Part shown: positions 54,054 to 63,480 of the stretch, in pieces
Position numbering within the stretch: the first letter of the stretch is position 1
Layout: the number at the start of each line of letters is the position of its first letter
Assembly: GCF_001887355.1 (NCBI RefSeq)
Contig: NZ_MPIN01000020.1
Coordinates: 48,297 to 112,296 of the forward strand
Length of the DNA stretch: 64,000 bases
Source: Cystobacter ferrugineus
GTDB lineage: Bacteria > Myxococcota > Myxococcia > Myxococcales > Myxococcaceae
Reading direction: 5' to 3'
Notes under the pieces: model-generated
Told to the model about the DNA's origin: nothing
What the model saw: the letters and a program-made list of their open reading frames with translations, nothing else
Databases searched by the model: none
Position numbers and translations under genes: made by a program

Positions 54054-55577
54054 TCAGACCTTCTCCACTGGGAGCTGGATGGTGAAGCGGCTGCCCTTGC
54101 CCAGCTCGCTCTTGAGGGTGATGTAGCCGCCGTGCGCCTCCACGATGCGCCGGGCGATGGCGAGCCCCAACCCACTGCCCTCGGTGCGGCGGGTGAGCAG
54201 GTTGTCCACCCGGTAGAAGCGCTCGAAGATGCGCCGGTGGTCCCTCCGGGCGATGCCCACGCCGTGATCCTCCACCGTCAGGTCCACCCACTTCCGGGCC
54301 GCCCGCACGGTGAGCTGGATGCGCTTGTCCTCCCGGCTGTATTTGTAGGCGTTCTGCAGGAGGTTGAGCAGGGCGCCTGAAATGGCGCTCCGGTCCACGT
54401 GCACCGGTGTCACCGTGTCGGGCATCTCCACGGAGAGCTGCACGTCTCCATCCAGGTGCTGGGCGCGGAAGGCCGACACGGCGGTGTCCACCACCACGGA
54501 CACGGGAATCGTCTCCGGGTGGTACTCCTTGCGGCCACTCTCGATGCGTGACCAGTCGAGCACGCGCTCGATGAGCGTGCTCAATCGCTCCGTCTCCTGG
54601 GTGAGCAGCCGCAGCACCTCCTGCGTCTGTGCCTCGTCCCGGACGCGGCCGAGCGCGAGTGTCTCGATGAACATGCGGATGGAGGTGACGGGGGTGCGCA
54701 GCTCGTGGCTCACCAGCGAAACGAAGTCCGTCTTCATGCGCGACAACCGCGCCTCGCGGTAGAGCACCCGGCCCGTGTAGACGACGCCGAAGGTGAGCGT
54801 GAGGTAGAAGAGCGCCAGCAATATCCCGTACACCAGCCGGTTGCGCGTGGAGGCCCGGGCCACGGGATCCTCCCCCGTGGGCACCACGCCCAGACGGAAG
54901 TCCTGCAGGGGCAGGGGCAGGGTGCGCTCGGCGAGCACCTGGGGCCCGAGCGCGCTGGCGCGCGCCTGGGCCACCTCCGAGGCGAGCTTGCCCATGAGGC
55001 CCTCGCCCACGGGATCCTGACGGGCGAACAGCACGAAGCGCACGGGCTCTCCGGACGTCACATGGGCCTCGGCGTGCTCGGCGAGCAGCGCCTCCACCGC
55101 CTCCTGCGAGACACGTGCGCCGTGCACCACCGGGCCCGCGCGCTCGGCGGCGATGAGCGTGGCGTGGCCTCCCACCATGAGCGAGAAGAGCGAGGTGCCC
55201 GGGGGGAAGTCCTCGGACGAGGACTCCACCGCCGTCAGGGCCGCGGCGAGCTCCTGATCGCTCGTGCGCACCTGCTTGCCCTCCAGTTGGAACGAGTCGC
55301 GGGTGGACAGGCGGCGCCCATCCGCGTCCATCAGCCACATCTGGCCGTCCACCTGCTTGAAGCTCGCGGCGCGCAGCACCGCGGGCAGCTCCTCCGCCAG
55401 CGCGCTCAGGGTGCCCTGCCACGCGGCCTGGAGCCGTTTCTCCACGGCGGCGCGCTCGTTGATGATGGCCACCACCCCGAAGCCGGACAGCCCGGCCGAG
55501 GGCAGCACCACCAGGACGATGAGCAGCGCGAAGGTGCGCCGGAAGCTGAGGATGATGGGAGGGGGATGGGTGGCCAC
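54054..55577 (-). CDS. Membrane sensor histidine kinase
   Basis: 507 residues. Two transmembrane helices (~17-40 and ~246-266) flank a periplasmic sensor region of about 200 residues. Cytoplasmic part: DHp box [13 protein letters not shown], then N-box [19 protein letters not shown], the [16 protein letters not shown]2 box and the C-terminal [10 protein letters not shown]. Most likely the original partner of the OmpR-type regulator at 50314, from which it is now separated by the toxin cassette. AUG start at 55577. Confidence 0.92.
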   Translation of the reverse strand: MATHPPPIILSFRRTFALLIVLVVLPSAGLSGFGVVAIINERAAVEKRLQAAWQGTLSALAEELPAVLRAASFKQVDGQMWLMDADGRRLSTRDSFQLEGKQVRTSDQELAAALTAVESSSEDFPPGTSLFSLMVGGHATLIAAERAGPVVHGARVSQEAVEALLAEHAEAHVTSGEPVRFVLFARQDPVGEGLMGKLASEVAQARASALGPQVLAERTLPLPLQDFRLGVVPTGEDPVARASTRNRLVYGILLALFYLTLTFGVVYTGRVLYREARLSRMKTDFVSLVSHELRTPVTSIRMFIETLALGRVRDEAQTQEVLRLLTQETERLSTLIERVLDWSRIESGRKEYHPETIPVSVVVDTAVSAFRAQHLDGDVQLSVEMPDTVTPVHVDRSAISGALLNLLQNAYKYSREDKRIQLTVRAARKWVDLTVEDHGVGIARRDHRRIFERFYRVDNLLTRRTEGSGLGLAIARRIVEAHGGYITLKSELGKGSRFTIQLPVEKV

Positions 55578-55658
55578 GGCTCTCCTCTCTACCTCCCCCC
55601 GAGGCGGGACGCTCGTGGGAGCCAGGGTGTGCGGCGGTGTCTCACCGCGCCGCGGGGT

Positions 55659-57884
55659 TCACGCCGCGCGGTCCGAGGAGTCGAGCTGGGCCTGGACGAG
55701 GGCCGTGTAGAGGCCGCCGCGCGCGAGCAGCTCCGCGTGGGTGCCCGTCTCCACGAGCTGGCCGCCGTCCATCACCAGGATGAGGTCCGCGTTCACCACG
55801 GTGCTCAGCCGGTGGGCGATGACGATGCGCGTGCAGCGCAGCCCCGCGAGTGCCTGCTGCACCTTGCGCTCGGTGATGGCATCCAGCGCGCTGGTGGCCT
55901 CGTCGAGCAGCAGCACGGCGGGCTTGCGCACCAGGGCGCGTGCGAGCGAGAGGCGTTGGCGCTGGCCGCCGGAGAGCGCCGCGCCCCGGTCCACCATGGG
56001 GGTCTCGTAGCGCATGGGCATGGCCATGATGTCGTCGTGCACCTGGGCGACCCGGGCGGCTTCCTCCACCGCTTCCAGCGGCACCTCGGGGTCGAGCATG
56101 GCGATGTTGGCGCGCACGCTGGCGCCGAAGAACGTCACGTCCTGCAGCACGACGCCCATCTGCGAGCGCACCGACTGCAGGTCCATGGAGGCCAGGTCCA
56201 CGCCGTCGTAGAGCAGGCGTCCGGTGGTGGGCGGGTAGAGGCCGATGAGCAGGTTGGCCAGGGTGGATTTGCCCGCGCCGGAGCGGCCCACGAGGGCCAC
56301 GAACTGCCCGGGGGCGATGCGCACCGACACGTCCTTCACCACCAGGGGCGCCATGGGGCCATAGCGGAAGGACACGCCCTCCAGCGCGATGCCACCGCGC
56401 AGCACATGCGAGGCGCACGACTGGGAGGCGCTCTGCTCCGGAGGCGCGTCGAGCACGTCATCCAGCCGGGTGATGTAGCTGCCCAGCAGTTGCAACTGAT
56501 TGGCCGTCGCCACCAGGTTGGCCAGGGGCGAGAGCAGTCCCGTGGCGAGCGCGTTGAGACTCAGCATGGTGCCCAGGGTGGAGTCCCCTTGGAGCACCCG
56601 CCAGGTGCCCACGCACAACAACACCAGCGGAGAGGCCAGCCGCAGCGTGCCGTTGAGCGCGTCCACCCAGGCCGAGAGGTGACCGCGCTGCAGGCTCACG
56701 TTGAGCACGCGCACCAGCAGGCCCGCGTAGTGCTGCACCGCCCGGTGCTCGGCGCCATACGCCTTGAGCGATTGGATGCCGGTGAGCAGCTCCACCTGGT
56801 AGCCCTGGCTCCGCGCTTCCATCTCCAGGGTCCGGGCCATCAGCTCGCCCTGCGCCTTGCGCGAGAGCACGAAGATGAGCACCTGCGCCGTCGCCAGCCC
56901 CAGCACCAGCAGCCCGAGCGAGGGGCTCGCGATGAAGATGACCACCAGGTAGATGAGCACCAGCGCGCCATCGAGAATGCCGGAGATGGCGGAGGAGGAG
57001 AGGATCTCGCGCACGGCGGAGTTGGTGTTCATGCGCGCGAGCAGGTCGCCCGAGGAGCGCACCTGGAAGAAGGCGTAGGAGAGGCTGACCAGGTGCTCGA
57101 GGAAGCCCAGCGACAGGCTGGAGTCGATGCGCGTGCGCAGCTCCACCAGCATGTGACCGCGGATGAGCGAGGCCATCAGGTTGAAGACGATGATGGCGGA
57201 CAGTCCCAGGCTCAGCACGAACAGCAGGTGCTGATCTCCTCGCGGCACCACCCGGTCCACCACCAGCCCCGTCAGCGCCGGAATGGCCAGCGCGAAGAGC
57301 TGCAACATGAACGAGACGACGAGGATGCGGGAGAGCGAGTCCGACTGCCGGAGGATTTCCTTCACGTAGCGCGACGTGCGCCGGGGGTCCGCCTCGCGGG
57401 TCTCGAAGGTGTCCCCGGGCTCGAGCAGCAGGGCGACGCCGGTGAAGGCCCGGAGGAACTCCACCATCGGGAGCCGCTGCCGGCCGATCGCCGGATCCAC
57501 GATGTCCACGCCGTGCTTGCTCAGCCGCTCGAAGACGACGAAGTGGGAAAAGCGCCAGTGGAGGATGGCGCCGGCGGGCAGGTACTCCAGCGAGTCGCTG
57601 TCCAACGAGACGCCGCGGCCGCGCAGGCCGAAGCGGCGCGCGGCCTGGAGCAGTTGCAGGGCGGAGAGGCCGTCGCGCTGCGGCCCCAGCAGGTCGCGCA
57701 CCTCCTCCAGGCGCATGGCGCGGCCATGGTAGTTGAGCACCATGGTGAGGCACGCCGCGCCGCACTCGGTGGCCGAGAGCTGACGCACCACGGGCACGCG
57801 CCGCTCGCGCAGCCGCGCCTGTAACTCGCGCAGCACCGGGAAGCGCTCGAGCAGGCCACGGGGCTTGGGTTCAGTCGGTGTCAT
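55659..57884 (-). CDS. C39-peptidase ABC exporter (bacteriocin-type)
   Basis: 741 residues. N-terminal C39 peptidase (~30-160): catalytic Cys41 in ATECGAAC, His114 in FSHFVVF, Asp130 in VDIVDP, with Gln35 before it. Then six transmembrane helices (~185-460) and an ATPase: Walker A VGRSGAGKST, signature LSGGQRQRL, Walker B LLLDEATSALD. These exporters cut a double-glycine leader from a peptide and export it. With two membrane-fusion proteins upstream it makes a complete type I-like system, but I see no leader peptide gene nearby. It overlaps the HlyD gene by 14 bp. Confidence 0.92.
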   Translation of the reverse strand: MTPTEPKPRGLLERFPVLRELQARLRERRVPVVRQLSATECGAACLTMVLNYHGRAMRLEEVRDLLGPQRDGLSALQLLQAARRFGLRGRGVSLDSDSLEYLPAGAILHWRFSHFVVFERLSKHGVDIVDPAIGRQRLPMVEFLRAFTGVALLLEPGDTFETREADPRRTSRYVKEILRQSDSLSRILVVSFMLQLFALAIPALTGLVVDRVVPRGDQHLLFVLSLGLSAIIVFNLMASLIRGHMLVELRTRIDSSLSLGFLEHLVSLSYAFFQVRSSGDLLARMNTNSAVREILSSSAISGILDGALVLIYLVVIFIASPSLGLLVLGLATAQVLIFVLSRKAQGELMARTLEMEARSQGYQVELLTGIQSLKAYGAEHRAVQHYAGLLVRVLNVSLQRGHLSAWVDALNGTLRLASPLVLLCVGTWRVLQGDSTLGTMLSLNALATGLLSPLANLVATANQLQLLGSYITRLDDVLDAPPEQSASQSCASHVLRGGIALEGVSFRYGPMAPLVVKDVSVRIAPGQFVALVGRSGAGKSTLANLLIGLYPPTTGRLLYDGVDLASMDLQSVRSQMGVVLQDVTFFGASVRANIAMLDPEVPLEAVEEAARVAQVHDDIMAMPMRYETPMVDRGAALSGGQRQRLSLARALVRKPAVLLLDEATSALDAITERKVQQALAGLRCTRIVIAHRLSTVVNADLILVMDGGQLVETGTHAELLARGGLYTALVQAQLDSSDRAA

Positions 57885-58872
57885 CGCTCCACAGCACCTT
57901 GAGTCCGGGCACGAGCATCACCAGGATGCTCTCCGCGCGCAGCCGGGCCTCGGCCCGGGCCGTCATTCCATCCACGTAGTTGAAGAGCTGCCCGTTCCGG
58001 CGGAACGTCGAGGCGGGCAGGCGCGCGCGCACCAGCACCTGGGGCCCACTGAGTGGCAGTGCGTCGGCGATTTCCCGGCCCAGGTAGCGGCGTGTCTCGG
58101 CGGGGCCGACAATCTGGTCGCTCACGTAGTCGATGACCAGCTCGCGGTACTCGTATTGGAAGCCCTCCAGCTCCACCCGGAGCGACTTGCCGGGTCGCAG
58201 GAAGGGGCGGCTGCTGCCCGGCAGCAGCGCGACGAGCGAGACATGGGCGTCTTCATCCAGGAGCGAGGCGACGCTCTCGCCGGGCTGGACGTACTGGGCG
58301 GGCCGCACCCTCAAGTCGTTGACCACGCCCGTACGCGCGGCGCGGATGGTGCGCGCCTCGCGGCGGGCCTGGGCCTGCTCGCGCTCGGCGCGCAGGGTGG
58401 TGAGCACCTGCCGTGCGGCCTGGTCGCTGGGGTCGCGCAGGACGCGGGCGAGCTGAAGCTCGAATTCGCGCTCGATGCGCTCCAGGGCGGCGCGCTCCTC
58501 CTGGGCCTGGAGGCGCACCAGCACCTGGCCGGCGGCGACGCGTTGTCCGGGCTCGACCTCCACGGAGGTGACCAGACCGGCCACGTCCACGGTGACTTCC
58601 GACTTGCCCTCCACGCGCACCACGGCGGGCCCGGAGGCGTACTCGTTGACGGTGCCGAGGGCGCAGAAGAGCAGCCCCACCGTCACCACCAGCACCAGCA
58701 TCCAGTAGGTCCACCGGGACCACTCCGGAGACAGGCGCAACAGCTCGCTGTCCACGCTGTTGTGGGCGTGCTCCTGGAGGGCTTGTTGCCGGTAGATGTT
58801 GCCGGGCGGTGTGGGCGTCGGAGCCGGCGCGGGGGGCGCCGGGACGTCTCGTCCGGAACTGCTCTCATCCAC
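57871..58872 (-). CDS. HlyD-family membrane-fusion protein
   Basis: 333 residues from GTG. One N-terminal membrane helix (TYWMLVLVVTVGLLFCALG) after a Pro-rich start; then a lipoyl/barrel-sandwich domain (VDVAGLVTSVEVEPGQRVAAGQ), a coiled-coil hairpin (~125-175) and the C-terminal beta-barrel. It links an inner-membrane ABC exporter to the outer membrane. It overlaps the C39 exporter gene and lies 48 bp after the second fusion protein gene; all three are one operon. Confidence 0.88.
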   Translation of the reverse strand: MDESSSGRDVPAPPAPAPTPTPPGNIYRQQALQEHAHNSVDSELLRLSPEWSRWTYWMLVLVVTVGLLFCALGTVNEYASGPAVVRVEGKSEVTVDVAGLVTSVEVEPGQRVAAGQVLVRLQAQEERAALERIEREFELQLARVLRDPSDQAARQVLTTLRAEREQAQARREARTIRAARTGVVNDLRVRPAQYVQPGESVASLLDEDAHVSLVALLPGSSRPFLRPGKSLRVELEGFQYEYRELVIDYVSDQIVGPAETRRYLGREIADALPLSGPQVLVRARLPASTFRRNGQLFNYVDGMTARAEARLRAESILVMLVPGLKVLWSDDTD

Positions 58873-58920
58873 GAGCGTGTCCTCCCTTCGCGCGGTCGCG
58901 CCCTGGCCCCTTGGTGGAGT

Positions 58921-59871
58921 TCATGGCGTCTCCGGTGCGGCGAGCGCCGCGCGTTCACCCTCGGGGCCGATCCGCACGCGCACCACGATGCCGGCGGGCA
59001 CATCGGCTCCTGGGGGGATGTCCAGGCGGGCCAGGGCGATGATCATCCGTGAAGCGGCGTCCACCTCGGGGGAGACGTTCTCCACCTGGCCCGTGAGCGG
59101 GGGGCCTTCCCGGGGGAGGCGCACCTGGATGGGCGCGCCCGGAGTGACGCCGCGGAGCTCGTCCTCGGGGATGGCGAAGCGTACCCGCAGGCCGCCCGCG
59201 CCGAGCAGGCGCAGGATGGGACGCGAGGGGGAGGCCTGGGCGCCCGGGTCGAGATAGCGGTCGGCGACGACGCCATCGAAGGGCGCCTTGATGATCGCGT
59301 CCTCGATGCGTTGTTGGATCTGCTCCACGCGGGCGACCTGTTCCTGCACCTGCGCCTGGGCGGACTGGAGCTTGGCGGCGGCGCTCTTCTCCTGGAAGCC
59401 CGCGGCGGCGATCTCCTCCTCGGGCACGGCCTGGAGGCTGACCAGCTTCGGGTGGGTATAGCGTTGGGTGCGGTCGCGGGCCTCGTTCAAGGCCACCTGG
59501 GCCAGTTGCTCCTGGGCCCGGGCCGTCTGGAGGGCCGCCTGCGCGATGGCGAGCTCCTTGCGCAGCGGGTGGAGATCCAGCCGGACGAGGGGCGCTCCGG
59601 CCTGGACGCGCGAGCCCACCTGCACTTCGATGGCCGCCACCTGCCCCTCGGTCTTGGAGACGATCTCCACCGAGGCGCTCGGGATGATGACGCCCAGGAA
59701 GTCCCCTCGGGCTCCTCCCTCGGCCGTTCGTGCTGGGGCCCGAGCGGACCCGGACGTGGACGCATGTGCCACCGCCTCCTGGCCCGGGCCGGTCATCACC
59801 TGGCGCAAGGCCACGGCTCCACCCAGCAGCAGGGTGAGCAGCACCAGGCAGGCGATGAGGGGGCGAGGCAT
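58921..59871 (-). CDS. Periplasmic membrane-fusion (HlyD/RND-type) protein
   Basis: 316 residues. Membrane or signal helix near residues 5-21 (LIACLVLLTLLLGGAVA). Lipoyl domain halves: IVSKTEGQVAAIEVQVGSRV and IIKAPFDGVVADRYLDPG, split by a long coiled coil (~100-180), then a C-terminal beta-barrel. This resembles RND efflux adaptors more than type I HlyD. First gene of the three-gene export operon. GCC-rich upstream region has no obvious precursor peptide gene. Confidence 0.85.
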   Translation of the reverse strand: MPRPLIACLVLLTLLLGGAVALRQVMTGPGQEAVAHASTSGSARAPARTAEGGARGDFLGVIIPSASVEIVSKTEGQVAAIEVQVGSRVQAGAPLVRLDLHPLRKELAIAQAALQTARAQEQLAQVALNEARDRTQRYTHPKLVSLQAVPEEEIAAAGFQEKSAAAKLQSAQAQVQEQVARVEQIQQRIEDAIIKAPFDGVVADRYLDPGAQASPSRPILRLLGAGGLRVRFAIPEDELRGVTPGAPIQVRLPREGPPLTGQVENVSPEVDAASRMIIALARLDIPPGADVPAGIVVRVRIGPEGERAALAAPETP

Positions 59872-59966
59872 GGGCGCATCATAGCGTCCGGACCTTCTCT
59901 TCTGGATTTCAGGTGAGGCTCCCGCCGACCGGGCAACCAGGCGGACCTCGCCTTCCCCGACGTGGC

Positions 59967-60548
59967 TCAGGGCGTACCCGCGTCCGGAGGGGGCGCATCG
60001 AGGGGGCGCGCGTCCGGGGTGGAGGCATCGGGGTGGGCGGCCGCGAGGCGCTCGGGGGTGGTGGCGAAGAGGGTGGCGCGGGCGATGTCGATCGCGCGCT
60101 CCTTGTCGGCCCCCAGCCAGGTGACGATGATGCCGCAGGGCGTATCGTCGTCCCAGGTGGACACCTGGAGCATGCCCGGCACGGGTTCCCGGCGAGCCGC
60201 GGCCCGGCCCATGGCGGGGATCTCGGTGCCGCCCGCGCGCAGGGTGGGCGTCAGGAGGGCCTGGACGTCCTCGCCCTCGAAGCGTTGGCGGCAGTCGTAG
60301 GCGATGGAGACGGTGACGTCCTTCTGTTCCGTCGAGCGGAAGGTGCACAGCGGCCCGCAGGTGGGGCAGGGGCGTGACTGCTGGAGGGTGAAGCCGGGCA
60401 GGGCATCGCGCACGTCGGGGGCGACGAGCCGCTCGCACGAGAGATCATTGGCGGGTGGCGGCGCGTCCGCCGGGCCCGCGTTGCGCGAGCGGCAGGCGCC
60501 CAGCGCCAGTGCCAGCACCACCACTCCCACGCCCCGGCCTGCCCTCAT
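59967..60548 (-). CDS. Hypothetical lipoprotein with conserved cysteines
   Basis: 193 residues. AGGAGG about 9 nt before the ATG. Lipobox LGAC near residue 18. The mature domain has three to four Cys in pairs (CPTCGPLC among them) and a PMGR/STW-type beta pattern; it ends in a Pro/Asp-rich tail (TPDARPLDAPPPDAG). No family recognised. Located 95 bp upstream of the fusion-protein gene on the same strand and possibly in the export operon. Confidence 0.7.
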   Translation of the reverse strand: MRAGRGVGVVVLALALGACRSRNAGPADAPPPANDLSCERLVAPDVRDALPGFTLQQSRPCPTCGPLCTFRSTEQKDVTVSIAYDCRQRFEGEDVQALLTPTLRAGGTEIPAMGRAAARREPVPGMLQVSTWDDDTPCGIIVTWLGADKERAIDIARATLFATTPERLAAAHPDASTPDARPLDAPPPDAGTP

Positions 60549-60750
60549 CCCGAAGTTCCTCCTGACCGGGTGCATACCCGGGGACGCGGCGAGGGTATAG
60601 ACCGACCCGACCCCCTGCTGGCCATGGAGAAGTGAGCACCTGCCCGATGCAGGACGCTGGCCGCCCCGGGTCCGGGAAAGCCCGATTCCCGGAAGGGGGG
60701 AGGGTCTTCTAAGCTGCGCTTCCCCTTCACTCCCTGGGAGAAGCGACTCC

Positions 60751-61752
60751 ATGCGCGCCAGTGTCATCGGTTCCGGCTCTTTTGGTACGGCTCTCGCCAA
60801 CGTGCTCGCGGTGAATTGTGAGCAGGTGGGCCTGTGGGGGCGGGATGCCGCGCTGACCGAGGCCATCAACACCCGCCACGAGAACAGCACCTACCTGCCC
60901 GGCATCCCCATCTCCCCGAGGGTGCGGGCCACGACGCACCTGCCCGAGGCCCTGCAGGGCTCGGAGCTGGTGGTGCTCGCCACCCCGAGCCATGCCACGC
61001 GCCAGGTGATGGCCCAGGCGCTGCCGTCACTGCCCCGGCACGTGCCCCTGGTGACGGTGGCGAAGGGAATCGAGAACGAGACGCTGCTCACGATGACGGA
61101 GCTCCTGGAGGACTGCCTGCCGGAGGAGTACCACCCCTACATCGCGGTGCTCTCGGGCCCGAGCTTCGCCAAGGAACTGGCCCAGCGCATGCCCACGGTG
61201 GTCACCATCGCGGCGCCCTGGGACAAGGTGGCCCTGCGCTGCCAGAAGGCGCTGCAGACGGAGACGTTCCGCTCCTACACCTCCAGCGACGTGGTGGGTG
61301 TGCAGTACGGCGGGGCGCTCAAGAACGTCATCGCGATCGCCGCGGGGATCGCGGACGGGCTGGGCATGGGGCACAACGCTCGGGCGGCCATCATCACCCG
61401 AGGCCTCGCGGAGATCACCCGCCTGGCGGTGCGCAAGGGAGGCAATCCCCTGACGCTCTCGGGCCTGTCGGGCATGGGCGACCTGGTGCTCACGTGCACG
61501 GGCGAGCTGAGCCGCAACCGGCACGTGGGCATGGAGCTGGGCCGGGGCCGCTCGCTCCAGGAGATCCTCGGGGACATGAAGCAGGTGGCCGAGGGCGTGA
61601 AGACGGCCCGGAGCGCGAGGGATCTGGCGCGCAAGGTGGGAGTGGAGCTGCCCATCTGCGAGCAGGTGTATGCCATCGCCTACGAGGGCAAGAGCGCCCG
61701 GGCGGCGGTGGTGGAGCTGATGACGCGCCAGCCGAAGAACGAGCTGGTCTGA
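60751..61752 (+). CDS. gpsA: NAD(P)+-dependent glycerol-3-phosphate dehydrogenase
   Basis: 333 residues, full length. Rossmann site ASVIGSGSFGTALANVLA, VAKGIE, SGPSFAKELA, GGALKNVIAIAAGIADGLGMGHNARAA with the catalytic Lys, and LSGLSGMGDLVLTCT. Makes sn-glycerol 3-phosphate for phospholipid synthesis from dihydroxyacetone phosphate. GGGAG with ~9 nt spacing precedes the ATG. Core gene; it marks the right-hand core chromosome. Confidence 0.96.
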   Translation: MRASVIGSGSFGTALANVLAVNCEQVGLWGRDAALTEAINTRHENSTYLPGIPISPRVRATTHLPEALQGSELVVLATPSHATRQVMAQALPSLPRHVPLVTVAKGIENETLLTMTELLEDCLPEEYHPYIAVLSGPSFAKELAQRMPTVVTIAAPWDKVALRCQKALQTETFRSYTSSDVVGVQYGGALKNVIAIAAGIADGLGMGHNARAAIITRGLAEITRLAVRKGGNPLTLSGLSGMGDLVLTCTGELSRNRHVGMELGRGRSLQEILGDMKQVAEGVKTARSARDLARKVGVELPICEQVYAIAYEGKSARAAVVELMTRQPKNELV

Positions 61753-61761
61753 GAGCGCGGA

Positions 61762-61778
61762 GCGGGCCGGGCGCCCGC
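61762..61778 (+). terminator. Short GC hairpin after gpsA
   Basis: GCGGGC (61762-61767) and GCCCGC (61773-61778) form a 6-bp stem with a 5-nt loop, 10 bp after the gpsA stop. No T-tract follows. Confidence 0.3.
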
Positions 61779-61794
61779 CCGGAGCGGTCGCTCA

Positions 61795-61933
61795 GGAGCA
61801 GGACATCGAGCGGGTTGAGGCTGGCCGCCTCGACGCGGATCAGCACCTCGTCGGGTCCGAACTCCGGCGTGGGGATGTCCTCGATGACCACGTTCCCGAG
61901 GTCGCCATATCCATGAATGCGGGCGGCCTTCAT
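61795..61933 (-). pseudogene. 5' remnant of a zinc/quinone-type oxidoreductase gene
   Basis: ATG at 61933 (overlapping the SnoaL-like stop, ATGA) opens KAARIHGYGDLGNVV…IPTPEFGPDEVLIRV…AASLNPLD, the start of a medium-chain quinone oxidoreductase. Homology stops after about 46 codons; normal length is over 300. The reading runs on into gpsA. So the gene was cut, and gpsA is the right side of the break. Confidence 0.75.
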
Positions 61934-62412
61934 GACGCGGCCTCCTTTTGAGAGGTAGCGGGGGCGGGCCAGGCACCGACCTGGTTCAGCATTCCGAACC
62001 AATCCTCGAGATGCCAGGTGTGGGTGATGCGGCCGTTCTCGAGGTGGTGGAACTCGTGCAGGGGGACGTGGATGACCTTGCCGGTGGGCGCGATGCCGAA
62101 CCATTCCCCCTGATGCGTGCCGGTGATGAGGGCGCGCACGCCGGCCCGGCCCGGCGCTCCAATGATCTCCTGGATGGTGATCTGGATATCGGGAAACGCC
62201 GCGATGAAGCCCCGGATGATGGGTTTGAGCCCCTCGGGGCCCGGGGCTTGACCCGGCGCCAGCGGAATATCCTTCCAATCCGTGGTCACGGCCTCATCGA
62301 GAAGATCCGGATTCTTCTCGCTGAAGGCGCGGTAGAGTGTCTCGATGGCGCGCTGCTCGGTGGCTGTCAGCCCTGTCTCCTGGGGCGGCGCCGCGTCTTT
62401 TTCTCTCTTCAT
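61930..62412 (-). CDS. SnoaL-like/ester-cyclase family protein
   Basis: 160 residues. NTF2-like cone: AIETLYRAFSEKNPDLLDEAV, FIAAFPDIQITI, VRALITGTHQGEWFGI and a C-terminal HTWHLEDWFGML, which match SnoaL-like polyketide-cyclase/ester-cyclase domains. No metal site seen. AAGGA near 9 nt upstream of the ATG. Next to a LysR gene in divergent orientation, a usual arrangement for a regulated small operon, whose second gene is now a remnant. Confidence 0.8.
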   Translation of the reverse strand: MKREKDAAPPQETGLTATEQRAIETLYRAFSEKNPDLLDEAVTTDWKDIPLAPGQAPGPEGLKPIIRGFIAAFPDIQITIQEIIGAPGRAGVRALITGTHQGEWFGIAPTGKVIHVPLHEFHHLENGRITHTWHLEDWFGMLNQVGAWPAPATSQKEAAS

Positions 62413-62523
62413 GATGCTTGTCCTTGCCTCGTGGCTGGGTTTGGGACGTGCCCGACGAGGACAAGATAGGTGTGGCCAGACCATTATTGAAATCGATTGA
62501 TGATATGTGTGAGCATCCACGGC
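62413..62523. promoter_or_regulatory. Divergent control region between snoaL-like gene and lysR gene
   Basis: 111 bp. It contains an A/T-rich patch with ATCGAT flanked by imperfect dyad sequence (near 62484-62505), the usual spot for a LysR-type binding site. No precise box was assigned. Confidence 0.45.
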
Positions 62524-63480
62524 ATGGATTTGCATGGCATCGATCTCAACCTGCTCGTCGCGTTCGACGCGCTCATGGCCGAGCGCAGCGTCACCCGGGC
62601 CGGGACACGGATTGGAAGGACCCAGCCGGCGATGAGCGCCGCCTTGTCACGGTTGCGCGCGCTGCTGCGCGACGAGCTCTTCGTGCGCGGCCCCAGCGGG
62701 CTCCAGCCGACGCCCCGGGCGCTCGAACTGGCCGAGCCGCTCTCGCGCGCCCTGGCGCAGATCCAGCGCACGCTGGAGTTCACCCAGGTGTTCGAGCCGG
62801 CCTCGTCGACGGGGACATTCACGATCGGCCTGCAGGAGCATCCCGCGTTCGTCCTGCTCCCTCGCCTGGTGTCGGCCTTGCGCGCGGTGGCGCCCCACAT
62901 CACGTTGCACGTGCGCGGCTTCACGGCACGGGACGATGCGATCGGCATGTTGGATGCCGGTGAGGCCGACGTGACCATCGGGGTGCCGCCGGCATCGACC
63001 GAGCGGATTCTCACGCGTCCCCTATTCGAGGAGCGCTTCGTCTGCGTCCTGCGCAAGGATCATCCGGCGGGCCGCCGACCGCTCGACCTCGATGGCTTCC
63101 TCGCGCTGTCGCACCTGCTGGTGTCGCCCGAGAATGAGCGCTTTGGCCACGTGGACGCGGCACTCGCGAAGCGCGGCTTGAAGCGCCGGCTCGGGCTGAC
63201 CCTCCCGCAGATGTACGCGGCGCCGAGGCTCGTGGCCTCTTCGGACATGATCGCGACGCTGATGGAGGGGGTGATCGAGGCCTCGGGTATGGCGGACGCG
63301 CTCCGCGTCCTGCCGCCGCCGATAGAACTGGCCCCCGCGGCCTTCGTCCTGTCCTGGCACCGGCGCAATGAGGCCCATCCCGCGCAGCGCTGGTTCCGCG
63401 ACTGCATCGCGGCCCAGGTCCTGGAGCAGCAGGAGGGCCGACGAGGCCGGAAGGGCTCCTCGCGCGCGAGGGCTCAGTAG
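62524..63480 (+). CDS. LysR-family transcriptional regulator
   Basis: 318 residues from the ATG that gives DLHGIDLNLLVAFDALMAER; further in-frame ATGs lie at 62497 and 62500. Winged helix at the N-terminus: VTRAGTRIGRTQPAMSAALSRLRALLRDELFVR. Effector domain ~90-295. Divergent from the SnoaL-like gene, which it probably regulates. Ends 7 bp inside the convergent next gene. Confidence 0.9.
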   Translation: MDLHGIDLNLLVAFDALMAERSVTRAGTRIGRTQPAMSAALSRLRALLRDELFVRGPSGLQPTPRALELAEPLSRALAQIQRTLEFTQVFEPASSTGTFTIGLQEHPAFVLLPRLVSALRAVAPHITLHVRGFTARDDAIGMLDAGEADVTIGVPPASTERILTRPLFEERFVCVLRKDHPAGRRPLDLDGFLALSHLLVSPENERFGHVDAALAKRGLKRRLGLTLPQMYAAPRLVASSDMIATLMEGVIEASGMADALRVLPPPIELAPAAFVLSWHRRNEAHPAQRWFRDCIAAQVLEQQEGRRGRKGSSRARAQ

